Source: Anaerolineae bacterium
GTDB lineage: Bacteria > Chloroflexota > Anaerolineae > JAAYZQ01
DNA: 31,442 bases
Assembly: GCA_016929795.1 (NCBI GenBank)
Contig: JAFGIA010000063.1
Span: forward strand, 1 to 31,442
Reading direction: 5' to 3'
Shown here: positions 16,020-24,302 of the stretch, one piece after another
How positions within the stretch are numbered: position 1 is the first letter of the stretch
Layout: each line of letters opens with the position of its first letter
Notes under the pieces: model-generated
What the model was told of the DNA's origin: nothing
Database searches by the model: none
Seen by the model: the letters and a program-made list of their open reading frames with translations, nothing else
Translations under genes and position numbers: made by a program

Positions 16020-17057
16020 ATGAAGCTGTACCGGCTGGGTACTGTCGGCTGGACAGATTCTCAGCTTCTTTATCATGCCCTGCCACGGATCGGGCGAGAG
16101 GGGCTCATCCTCCTCTCGCCTGGAGAGCCGTACGTCTGCCTCGGCTATTTTCAGGATGCCGAGCAAGAGGTGGACGTGGCGCTGTGCAACGAGCGTAACA
16201 TCCCAATCTTTCGGCGCGAGGTGGGGGGCGGGGCTGTCTATCTGGACGGCGAGCAGCTCTTCTACCAGCTCATCATCCACAAGGACAATCCCCTCGTGCC
16301 TGCCGGATGGGAAGCGTTCTACCGCAAGTTCCTGCAAGCACCGATCGAGGCGTATCGTGCGCTGGGAATGCCGGCGGAGTACCGGCCAGTGAACGACATT
16401 GTGGCCAATGGCCGGAAGGTGTCGGGTAACGGAGCAGGTGAGATCGGCGACTATTTGATCCTGGTCGGCAACCTGATCGTCGACTTTGACTACGAGATGA
16501 TGGCGCGCGTGTTGCGTGTGCCTGACGAAAAGTTTCGCGACAAGGTGTATCGCACTTTGCAGGATAACCTGTCGACGATCCGGCGCGAGATCGGCGAGGT
16601 GCCGCCACGGGAGGAGGTGTGGGACCTGCTCCAGAGCAAGTTCTTGGAAGTGCTGGGGCCGATGGAGATCCAGCCCGAAATCGATCCCGAGTGGCGAGCC
16701 GAGGTGGAGCGATTGGAACGAATGATGCTCGTGCCCGAGTGGCTGCAGCGGCGGCCACCACGTGGAGAGGGACGGCGGGTCACGATCCGCTCGGGCGTCG
16801 AGGTGCGCCACAAAATGCTCAAGGCGCCGGGCGGCCTGATCCGCGGCACGAGCGAGGTAGAGGATGGGGTGCTGCGTGCAGCGTCCCTTTCCGGAGACTT
16901 TTTTCTCTACCCAGCCGACAAGCTGGTTGAGCTGGAAGCCGCGCTGGCGGACGTGCCGGTGGCGGACGTGGAGAGCGCGATCTCGGGCTTTTATGCCCAA
17001 CATGGCATCAAGAGCCCTGGGGTTACGCCGGCAGACCTGGCAAGGGTCATAGGCTAA
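16020..17057 (+). CDS. Lipoate-protein ligase with C-terminal accessory domain
   Basis: This 345-aa enzyme of the biotin/lipoate A/B ligase family attaches lipoate to a carrier Lys through lipoyl-AMP. The active-site motifs are RREVGGGAVYLD near residue 66 and NDIVANGRKVSGNGAG near 125, with the conserved Lys. The last ~80 residues (from KMLKAPGGLIRG to FFLYPADKLVELE) match the accessory domain that is separate (LplB) in some archaea and fused in others. The fused arrangement fits the ligases reported next to LbpA in sHdr clusters (from memory). It starts 19 bases after the lipoyl-carrier gene, so the carrier is its likely substrate. Confidence 0.88.
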   Translation: MKLYRLGTVGWTDSQLLYHALPRIGREGLILLSPGEPYVCLGYFQDAEQEVDVALCNERNIPIFRREVGGGAVYLDGEQLFYQLIIHKDNPLVPAGWEAFYRKFLQAPIEAYRALGMPAEYRPVNDIVANGRKVSGNGAGEIGDYLILVGNLIVDFDYEMMARVLRVPDEKFRDKVYRTLQDNLSTIRREIGEVPPREEVWDLLQSKFLEVLGPMEIQPEIDPEWRAEVERLERMMLVPEWLQRRPPRGEGRRVTIRSGVEVRHKMLKAPGGLIRGTSEVEDGVLRAASLSGDFFLYPADKLVELEAALADVPVADVESAISGFYAQHGIKSPGVTPADLARVIG

Positions 17058-17217
17058 CGTACGGGATGCCCGACTATGGGGCCAAGCAGCCGTAGGGCTG
17101 AAGCGAGGGAACTTGACATTCTGATTTTGCACCTGACAGAGTAACTGTCTTGGCCGGCTGAGTGTCAATGCCGACCGGGTGACCCAGGCCGGGGCAAACT
17201 CAAAGGAGGAACTGAAT

Positions 17218-17592
17218 ATGGCCACGATTTTGATTGTTGACGATGATCCCGATTTTGTCCTCGTGTGTCGTACCATCCTGGAAGAGGAAGGCTACGACGT
17301 AGAGGAAGCAGCCAACGGCAGCATCGCGTTGAACAAGATCCGCGAGGCAGCGCCCGATCTCGTCCTGCTCGACGTCATGATGTCGACGACGCTCGAAGGA
17401 GTGGACGTCAGCAAAGAGATCGAGTCGGACCCTGAGCTATCGGATATCCCGATCGTCATGGTCTCGTCTATTGCCACCACAGAGTACGCGATGGACTTTC
17501 CCGACGACGAGCCGATCCCGATCGAAGCATGGATTTCCAAACCGGTCCAGCCGGCAGTGCTGCTCAAGACGGTAAAGAGGTTCGTCGACTAG
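17218..17592 (+). CDS. Stand-alone response-regulator receiver (REC) protein
   Basis: This 124-aa single REC domain has the acidic pair near residues 8-10, phosphoacceptor Asp52 in LLDVMM, a switch Ser in MVSSI, and the conserved Lys in WISKPVQ. No output domain is attached, so it acts through protein contact. It is very similar to the REC part of the formate channel (24303) and related to that of the Lrp fusion (12354). The unusual STTLEGVD after the Asp is shared with the channel's REC. ATG 17218 has AAGGAGG eight bases upstream. TTGACA at 17113 and the inverted repeat GACAG/CTGTC at 17135-17149 lie upstream, but no good -10 is seen. Confidence 0.88.
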   Translation: MATILIVDDDPDFVLVCRTILEEEGYDVEEAANGSIALNKIREAAPDLVLLDVMMSTTLEGVDVSKEIESDPELSDIPIVMVSSIATTEYAMDFPDDEPIPIEAWISKPVQPAVLLKTVKRFVD

Positions 17593-17608
17593 GCCGACCT
17601 GTCGCTGC

Positions 17609-17642
17609 CATCCCGGCACGGTTTTGGATACCGGCCGGGATG
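17609..17642 (+). repeat. Hairpin between the REC gene and hdrCB
   Basis: CATCCCGGC (17609-17617) pairs with GCCGGGATG (17634-17642), and an inner CGGT/ACCG extends the stem. There is no T tract, so this looks like an mRNA-stabilising or processing hairpin, not a full terminator. Confidence 0.55.
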
Positions 17643-17693
17643 TGCACGTAACAGAGCAGCCACGATGTAGCGGTATTGAAGGAGGTGCGATTG

Positions 17694-18902
17694 ATGACAA
17701 CGGAAACGTTGCCCCGGGTGCTCACCGGGGAGCAAATCGACCGTGAGTTCATCCGCCAGGTGGAGCCGGACTGGCACAAGCTATTAACCTGTTATCAGTG
17801 CGGCACGTGCAGCGCGTCGTGCCCTGCTGCTGAGTTGATGGACTATTCGCCGCGCCAACTGTGGCAAATGGTGCGCCTGGGCATGCGCGAGGCGGTGATG
17901 GAGAGCCGCACGTTTTGGCTGTGCACTCAGTGTTACGCGTGCCAGGTGCGCTGCCCACGAGGCATCAATATCAGCGAGACGATGCGCCGCCTGCGCCAGT
18001 GGGCGGTCGGCCAGGGCTACGAGATCCCGGCCGCCATCACCAACCTGCGCCAGGCAGTTAATACGAACTATAACATCCTGAACGAGGACAATCAGACGCG
18101 TTTGATCTGGAGCGAGAACCTGGGGTTGCAGCCTGAGCAGCTCCAGGCCGAGGGGGCGGGCCAGGCGGAAGCGCTGATCTATGTCGGCTGCGTGTCTGCC
18201 TTTTTCCCCATGGCCTACAGCATCCCGCAGTCGTTTGTCCAGATCCTGGAGCAGGCAGGGGTGGCCTATACCACGATGGGTGGGGAGGAGTGGTGCTGTG
18301 GCTATCCGCTGTTCGGCGCCGGGATGAAAGAAGATGTTGCCCGGCTGGCAGAGCACAACATTGCGAAGGTGCGCGAGATCGCGCCGCAGCACCTGGTTGC
18401 CACCTGCTCGTCCTGTTTCCACACGTGGAGCCACCTCTATCCGGAGTATGTGAAAAAAGAGGAGTGGGGATTCGATGTGCTACATGCCAGCGAGTACCTG
18501 GCACAGCTCATCGCCGACGGGCGGATCAAGATGACCGGCCTGGACTGGGTGGTGACCTACCACGACCCGTGCGACCTGGGGCGCAAGAATGGCGTGTACG
18601 ATGCCCCGCGCGACATCATCCGGAGCATCCCGGGCATCGAGCTGCGCGAGATGGCCAACAGCCGCCAAGATGCCATGTGCTGCGGTGGTGGGGGCGACGT
18701 GGCCATGATGGACCCGGACGTCACCGAGCACATTGCCGAACGGCGGCTGGCACAGGCGGTGGAGACAGGAGCCACGGCGATCATCTCGTCGTGCCAGCAG
18801 TGCAAACGCACGCTGCTCCAGGCTGCACGCAAAACCAGGACCCGTATCCGCATCCTGGACGTGACAGAACTTGTGTGGCAGGTGATGGAGAAGGGAGGGT
18901 GA
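17694..18902 (+). CDS. Fused HdrC-HdrB heterodisulfide reductase subunit
   Basis: This 402-aa protein joins an HdrC-like ferredoxin part, with CYQCGTCSASCP near residue 33 and CTQCYACQVRCP near 79, to an HdrB-like part with two CCG domains (GCVSAF, EWCCGYPL and CSSCFHT; then DPCDLGR, MCCGGGGD and CQQCKRTL). All cluster-binding Cys are present. In Hdr complexes HdrC passes electrons from HdrA to the two non-cubane clusters of HdrB, where the disulfide is reduced. Its hdrA partner begins two bases after its stop. The fusion is like HdrD, but the direct link to hdrA makes it the soluble type. ATG 17694 follows AAGGAGGTG; a TTG at 17676 would precede it and is unlikely. Confidence 0.92.
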   Translation: MTTETLPRVLTGEQIDREFIRQVEPDWHKLLTCYQCGTCSASCPAAELMDYSPRQLWQMVRLGMREAVMESRTFWLCTQCYACQVRCPRGINISETMRRLRQWAVGQGYEIPAAITNLRQAVNTNYNILNEDNQTRLIWSENLGLQPEQLQAEGAGQAEALIYVGCVSAFFPMAYSIPQSFVQILEQAGVAYTTMGGEEWCCGYPLFGAGMKEDVARLAEHNIAKVREIAPQHLVATCSSCFHTWSHLYPEYVKKEEWGFDVLHASEYLAQLIADGRIKMTGLDWVVTYHDPCDLGRKNGVYDAPRDIIRSIPGIELREMANSRQDAMCCGGGGDVAMMDPDVTEHIAERRLAQAVETGATAIISSCQQCKRTLLQAARKTRTRIRILDVTELVWQVMEKGG

Positions 18903-18903
18903 C

Positions 18904-20868
18904 ATGAGAGACGATCAACCTCGCATCGGTGTGTTTGTGTGCGAGTGTGGAATCAATATCGGGGCGGTAGTGGATGTGGAGGCGGTGGCTCGCTCGGCGC
19001 AGGAGCTGCCAGGCGTGGTGGTGGCGCGGACTCACCGCTACACCTGCTCTGAGGCCGGGCAGGAGATGATCAAGGAGGAGATCCGCCAGCATAACCTGAA
19101 CCGGGTGATCGTCGCCTCTTGCAGCCCGCGCATGCACGAGGGTACCTTCCAGAATGCCGTCGCGGAAGTGGGAGTGAATCCCTACTACTTTCAGATGGCC
19201 AATATCCGCGAGCACGTGTCGTGGGTGATCAAAGACAAGACCAAGGCCACCGAAAAGGCCAAGCGTGTTGTGAGGGCCGCCGTGGGACGCGTGCACTGGC
19301 ACCAGCCGCTGGTGACGCGCAAGGAAGGGGTGACCAAGGCCGCCATGGTGGTGGGCGGTGGCATCGCCGGTATCCAGGCGGCGATCACGCTCGGCGATGC
19401 GGGCTACCCGGTCTACCTGGTCGAGCGGCAGCCGTCCATCGGCGGGCGCATGGCACAACTGGACAAGACCTTTCCCACCCTGGACTGTAGTACCTGAATT
19501 CTGGGACCCAAAATGATGGATGCCGGTCGGCATCCCAACATCAAGCTGATGACCTACAGCGAGGTCGAAGAAGTTTCAGGCTATATCGGCAATTTCAAGG
19601 TGAAGGTGCGCCAGCGCCCGCGCTACGTCAAGATGGACCTGTGCACCGGGTGCGGCGCGTGCGTAGAAGCGTGTGTCTTCAAAAAGGGCGTGCCGAACGA
19701 GTTCGACGAGGGATTGAGCCGTCGCAAGGGCATCTATATCCCGATGAACGGCCAGGGGGTGCCGATGAAGGCCGTCGTCGACGACGATGCGTGCCTCTAC
19801 CTGAAGCGGGGCAAGTGTGTGCAAAAGTGCATGGAAGTGTGCCCCACCAAGGCGATTGACTTTGAACAGAAGGAGGCATTTGCCGAGGTAGAGGTCGGTA
19901 CAATCCTGGTTGCCACCGGCTTTGACAAGTTCGACCCGGGCCGCCTGTCGGCCTATAGCTGGGGCAAGTCACCCAACATCATCGACGGCCTGCAATTTGA
20001 GCGTCTTTCGGGCGCGACCGGGCCGACCAGGGGTGAGATCCTGACAGCCGAAGGGAAAAAACCGGAGCGGGTAGCGATCATTCACTGTGTTGGCAGCCGC
20101 GATGCGAATGCCAACCCCTACTGCTCGCGCGTATGCTGCATGTACGCCCTGAAGCATGCGCACCTGGTTCGAGACAAGACAGGGGCCGAGGTGTTCGAGT
20201 TCTACATGGACATCCGCGCCTTTGGCAAGGGATACGAAGAGTTCTACGAGCGAGTGCAGGAGGAGGGCGTCTTCTTTGTGCGTGGCCGCGGCGCCGAGGT
20301 CGTGGTGCTGAAGGATGGCAAGCTGCGGGTCAAGGCCGAGGACACGACCCTGGGCCTCCCGGTGGCCATCGACGTGGACATGGTCGTTCTCGCCACGGCG
20401 ATGGAGCCGCAAAAAGATGCAGACAAGGTGGCGGCCCTGTTCGGCCTGAGCCGCAGCGCCGATGGCTTTTTCCAGGAAGCCCACCCCAAGCTGCGCCCCT
20501 TCCACACCAATACCGACGGCGTCTTCCTGGCTGGGGCCTGCCAGGCGCCCAAGGATGTGCCGGACACGGTGGCGCACGCGAATGCGGCCGCTGCTGAAGC
20601 CCTGGTCATCCTCGACCGCGGCGAAGTGACCATCTCGCCGACGACCGCGATGGTAGTCGAGGAACGGTGCGTGGGTTGCGGCGACTGCGTGCTGGTGTGC
20701 CCCTACTCGGCCATCTCTCTGGTCAATGGCAAGTCACAAGTCAACTCTGCCCTGTGCAAAGGCTGTGGCACCTGTGTGGCCACCTGCCCCTCGGGCGCCA
20801 TCGAGGCATTGCACTTTACCGATCAACAGATCGTTGCGGAAATTGAGGGGGTGCTCGCATGGCTGTAG
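18904..20868 (+). CDS. hdrA: HdrA, selenocysteine-containing (in-frame UGA at 19495)
   Basis: Read through one UGA (19495-19497, residue 198), this gene gives a normal-length 654-aa HdrA. Its parts are an N-terminal domain with CECG and SCSPRMHE, an FAD-binding [10 protein letters not shown] near residue 150, ferredoxin motifs CTGCGACVEAC near 247 and CLYLKRGKCVQKC near 298, and two C-terminal ferredoxins (CVGCGDC near 589 and CKGCGTC near 619). The UGA lies in DCSTU-ILGPKM, a flavin-site segment where HdrA proteins have Cys or Sec. Both halves are in the same frame and both are HdrA, so a sequencing stop is unlikely. HdrA carries the flavin that bifurcates electrons between ferredoxin and HdrBC. 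ATG 18904 has AGGGAGGG upstream; mvhD overlaps its end. Confidence 0.92.
19495..19535 (+). promoter_or_regulatory. Candidate SECIS hairpin of hdrA
   Basis: Beginning 20 bases after the UGA, GGATGCC (19518-19524) pairs with GGCATCC (19529-19535) around a GGTC loop. The loop contains the GGU typical of bacterial SECIS elements. The same hairpin follows the second hdrA UGA. The 27-base distance from UGA to loop is longer than the usual spacing. Confidence 0.6.
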
Positions 20869-21299
20869 ACGAAATCGATATCGCTACCGAGTTCGAGCCC
20901 AAGGTCGTGGCCTTTATGTGTAACTGGTGTACCTACGCTGGGGCCGACAATGCAGGCGTGGCCCGCATACAGTCACCGGCCAATATCCTGCCCATCCGTG
21001 TCATGTGCTCAGGGCGCATCTCGCCCGAGATCGTCCTGCGCACCTTCCGTGAGGGCGCGGACGGCGTGCTGGTGATGGGGTGCCATCTCGGCGATTGCCA
21101 CTATAGCAGCGGCAATCACCGCACCCTGAAACGCATCCCACTCCTCAGGAACCTGTTGAGCTATGCCGGCATCAACCCTGAGCGGTTGGCCCTGGAGTGG
21201 GTGTCGGCCGCTGAAGGGCCGCGCTTCGCCCGGGTGACCACGGCGTTTGTCGACAAGATCCGGGAGCTGGGACCTCTCTCGCAGGAGGTGGTAGTATGA
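20859..21299 (+). CDS. mvhD: MvhD-type [2Fe-2S] electron-transfer subunit
   Basis: This 146-aa protein matches the small iron-sulfur subunit that connects a hydrogenase or formate dehydrogenase to HdrA. The cluster Cys lie in CNWCTYAGAD near residue 22, MCSGRISPE near 50, and GCHLGDCHY near 75. ATG 20859 overlaps the end of hdrA, and the next gene overlaps its stop, so the three are tightly coupled. No hydrogenase genes are nearby; fdhA is, so electrons probably come from formate. The C-terminal half (LKRIPLLRNLL and RFARVTTAFVDKI) is also typical of the family. Confidence 0.93.
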   Translation: MAVDEIDIATEFEPKVVAFMCNWCTYAGADNAGVARIQSPANILPIRVMCSGRISPEIVLRTFREGADGVLVMGCHLGDCHYSSGNHRTLKRIPLLRNLLSYAGINPERLALEWVSAAEGPRFARVTTAFVDKIRELGPLSQEVVV

Positions 21300-22123
21300 T
21301 CGATCAGCTTCGTCAGATCGTGGCTGAACTGCTATCCGACTCGGATTGCCCGGACAGCGTCAGTGGCGTGGTCGCGCTGCGTAGATCGAGCCAGGGCGTA
21401 GCCCCCCACCTGTACCGCAGGGGCGATGACCTGTCCGATCTGGAGATTTCGCCCCGCTACCCGCTGATGACTGTCGTCTCCAATCTGCAGAAAAGCTTTC
21501 CCGACGCGCGCTTTGGAGTGGTCGCGCGTGGCTGTGACGAGCGCGCCTTTGTAGAGATGGCCAAGCGGAACCAGATCGACCCGGGCCGACTCTACATCCT
21601 GGGAATTGCGTGCACCGAGGAGGAAGCGGCAGCGTGCTACTGCTCCGCACCCGCGCCGAGTATGGCGGCAAAACTGGTTGGGACACCCGTCGCCGGCCGT
21701 GGGCCGAACCCGATCGTGGCCAAGTATGACACGCTACCGCTGCAGGAGCGGAACGAATTCTGGCGCGGGCAGTTTGCCAAGTGTATGAAGTGTTACGGTT
21801 GCCGCAACATATGCCCAGAGTGCTTCTGTGAAGAGTGTGCCATGGAGGACCCCGCCTGGGTCGAGCCGGGGCTGCTGGCGCCGCCCTTCCCCGTCTTTCA
21901 CCTGATCCGCGCGATGCACATGGCCAGCCGGTGCGTGGCCTGCCGGCAGTGCGAGCTGGCCTGCCCGGCTCACATCCCGCTGACGGTGCTTTACGACCTG
22001 ATGCGGCGTGATATGGAGATGATGATCGGCTACGTCCCTGGCGCCGATATCGCGGCGCCACCGCCACTCTCTGTCACGCTGACTGAGGCTCCGCTGCTGG
22101 TTGACACTGGCCATGCGCACTGA
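21296..22123 (+). CDS. FdhB/FrhB-like iron-sulfur subunit
   Basis: This 275-aa protein has an N-terminal region like the start of the coenzyme F420 hydrogenase/dehydrogenase beta subunit (RGCDERAFVEMAKRNQID, ILGIACTEEE) and two C-terminal cluster regions, CMKCYGCRNICPECFCEEC near residue 162 and CVACRQCELACP near 213. It is shorter than typical F420-binding FrhB, and the F420-binding domain may be incomplete. It lies between mvhD and fdhA, with its ATG overlapping the mvhD stop, and probably passes electrons from the molybdo/tungsto site of FdhA to MvhD. I see no proof that it binds F420 or NAD. Confidence 0.82.
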   Translation: MIDQLRQIVAELLSDSDCPDSVSGVVALRRSSQGVAPHLYRRGDDLSDLEISPRYPLMTVVSNLQKSFPDARFGVVARGCDERAFVEMAKRNQIDPGRLYILGIACTEEEAAACYCSAPAPSMAAKLVGTPVAGRGPNPIVAKYDTLPLQERNEFWRGQFAKCMKCYGCRNICPECFCEECAMEDPAWVEPGLLAPPFPVFHLIRAMHMASRCVACRQCELACPAHIPLTVLYDLMRRDMEMMIGYVPGADIAAPPPLSVTLTEAPLLVDTGHAH

Positions 22124-22135
22124 GGAAGCGAGGGA

Positions 22136-24193
22136 ATGATGGACTATCAGAATGTGTTGACGACCTGCGTATACTGTGGCTGTGGATGCGGCCTGTACCT
22201 GGAGGTGCTGGATGGCCGCATCATCGGGGTATGGCCGGCCAAGACGCACGAGGTTGCGGATGGGAAGCTGTGCATCAAGGGCTGGAACGTGGACGAGTTT
22301 GTCTACCATCCAGATCGGCTGACAACGCCCCTGATCCGCCAAGAGGGCCAGTGGGTGGCGGCGAGCTGGGAGGAGGCCCTGTCGCTCGTTGCCGGCAAGC
22401 TGGGCAGCATTGTGGCCGAATCCGGGCCCGATAGCATTGGCGTGCTCGCCTCGGCCAAATGCACCAACGAAGAAAATTACTTGATCCAGAAATTTTCCCG
22501 CGTGGTGATCGGGACCAACAACGTCGATCACTGCGCTCGACTTTGACATGCCCCCACGGTGGCCGGTCTGGCCGCCGCGTTTGGCAGTGGGGCGATGACC
22601 AATTCGCAGCCCGAGTTCGAGCACGACACCAACTGCTTCCTGATCATCGGATCGAATACGTCTGAGGGACACCCGCTCATCGCCAGCCGCATCATGAAGG
22701 CGAAGGAGGAGCGGGGGGCCAAGATCGTCGTGATCGATCCGCGCAAGACGCAGATGGCACGCCTGGCCGATCTCTACCTGCCCTTCCGTCCGGGTACCGA
22801 CGTGGCCGTGATCAACGGCCTGATGAATGTCATCATCGCCGAAGGGCTGGCTGACCAGGAGTATATCGCTGCCCGCACGGAAGGGTACGCCGAAATGGCC
22901 GCTCTGGTCGAGGCCTATACGCCGGAACGGGTTGAAGAGATCAGTGGCATCCCCGCCGACGGGCTGCGGCAGGCGGCGCGCTTGTATGCCACGAACCGGC
23001 CCTCGGCAATCATCTATGCCATGGGCATTACCCAGCACACGACGGGCACCGATAATGTCAAGAGTTGCGCCAACCTGGCGATGCTGTGCGGCAACGTGGG
23101 CGTGGCTGGTGGTGGCGTGAATCCGCTGCGCGGCCAGAACAACGTCCAGGGGGCGTGCGACATGGGTGCCCTGCCCAATGTCTACCCCGGTTACCAGGCA
23201 GTGACAGTGCCCGAGGTGCAGGCAAAATTCGAAAAGGCCTGGGGCCGCACGGCAGACTTGAAGGTTGGCCTGACTGTAACAGAGATGATCCCGGCCATCG
23301 GGGAAGGCCGCATCCGTGCCCTCTACGTCATGGGCGAAAACCCCATGGTTGCCGATCCTGACGTCAATCACGCCCGCCACTGTCTCGAAGAGGCGGAATT
23401 CCTGGTGGTCCAGGATATCTTTATGACCGAAACGGCGCAATTGGCCGATGTCGTGCTGCCTGGTACGTCCTTTGTGGAAAAGGATGGCACCTTTACCGCC
23501 ACCGACCGCCGCGTCCAGCGCGTGCGCAAGGCCATCGAGCCTCTCGGTGAGGCCAGGGCGGATTGGCAGATCGTGTGCCAGCTTGCAAAACAGATGGGGG
23601 CCGAAGGATTCGACTTTGCCTCGCCCGCCGAGGTAATGGACGAGATCGCCAGGCTGACGCCCAGCTACGGGGGGGTGAGCTACGATCGTCTGGAGAGGGA
23701 GGGTTTTGTGCACTGGCCAGTCCCCACGGCAGAACACCCTGGAACACCCTATCTGCACAAAGAAAAGTTCTCCCGCGGCTTGGGCCACTTTCACGCCATC
23801 GAGTTCAAAGAGGCTGCCGAGCTGCCCGACGATGAGTATCCCTTCATCCTGACCACCGGCCGGCTCATGTTCCACTTTCACACGGGCACGATGACACGGC
23901 GCTCGGAGAGCCTGCACCAGGAAGTGCCCGAGGCCTATGTCGAAATCCACCCCGACGATGCCACCGCGATCGGGTTGAATGGGGGCTCGCATGTGCGAGT
24001 TTCCAGTCGGAGAGGAGAGATCGATCTGGCCGTGCGGGTGACCTCGCACATCAGGCCGGGTGTGGTCTTTATTCCCTTCCATTTTGCCGAAGCGGCGGCG
24101 AATGCCTTGACCCACAATGCGCTCGATCCCATCTCCAAGATCCCGGAATACAAGGTGTGCGCCGTGCGCGTCGAGCCGCTGGCGGTGGCATGA
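22136..24193 (+). CDS. fdhA: Formate dehydrogenase catalytic subunit FdhA, selenoprotein
   Basis: Read through the UGA at 22544-22546 (residue 137), this is a 685-aa molybdenum/tungsten bis-pterin formate dehydrogenase. The N-terminal [4Fe-4S] is CVYCGCGCG with CIKG, and the active-site segment HCARL-U-HAPTVAGL matches the classic Sec site of E. coli FdhH, where the metal-ligating Sec is followed by His. Family motifs that follow include GSNTSEGHP, GENPMVADPD and the C-terminal domain with FILTTGRLMFHFHTGTMT. A SECIS hairpin lies at 22557-22577. Formate is oxidised to CO2 (or the reverse). It follows the FdhB-like gene by 12 bases and precedes the formate channel, so the locus is self-contained for formate import and use. 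The ATG at 22136 is adjacent to a second at 22139; either is possible. Confidence 0.95.
22544..22577 (+). promoter_or_regulatory. SECIS hairpin of fdhA
   Basis: CGGTGGCC (22557-22564) pairs with GGCCGCCG (22570-22577) around GGTCT. This is eight pairs including one G-U, and the loop begins 19 bases after the UGA. The loop matches that of the E. coli fdhF SECIS (AGGUCU) at close to the same distance. This strongly supports SelB-dependent insertion. Confidence 0.88.
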
Positions 24194-24247
24194 GGCAGCC
24201 GGAGGAGGGTGGCCGGGAGAACAGGATTCATATTAGGTGTGGTTGGA

Positions 24248-24266
24248 GCCAACACGCTGTGTTGGC
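24248..24266. promoter_or_regulatory. Inverted repeat upstream of the formate channel
   Basis: GCCAACAC (24248-24255) and GTGTTGGC (24259-24266) form a perfect 8-bp palindrome with a 3-base centre in the 109-bp gap before the FNT-REC gene. No T tract follows (AAAAA does), so a regulator site or mRNA hairpin is more likely than a terminator. Confidence 0.5.
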
Positions 24267-24302
24267 AAAAATACAAGTCTCACTACATAGGAGGAGGATT
24301 CG

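Noticed and set aside
19495..19512. HdrA split by a stop codon (pseudogene or two genes)
   Set aside because: Both halves are in one frame and make a full HdrA; the second copy has UGA at the same codon, in a known Cys/Sec position, and a hairpin follows.
22544..22558. FdhA as a truncated protein plus a second gene starting at 22559
   Set aside because: The UGA is within the conserved Sec active-site motif and the SECIS is present; the downstream half lacks its own start and ribosome site.
21734..24115. Long open frame on the minus strand opposite fdhA (793 codons)
   Set aside because: It is the codon shadow of a high-GC gene: no recognisable domain, and it covers a clearly conserved protein on the other strand.
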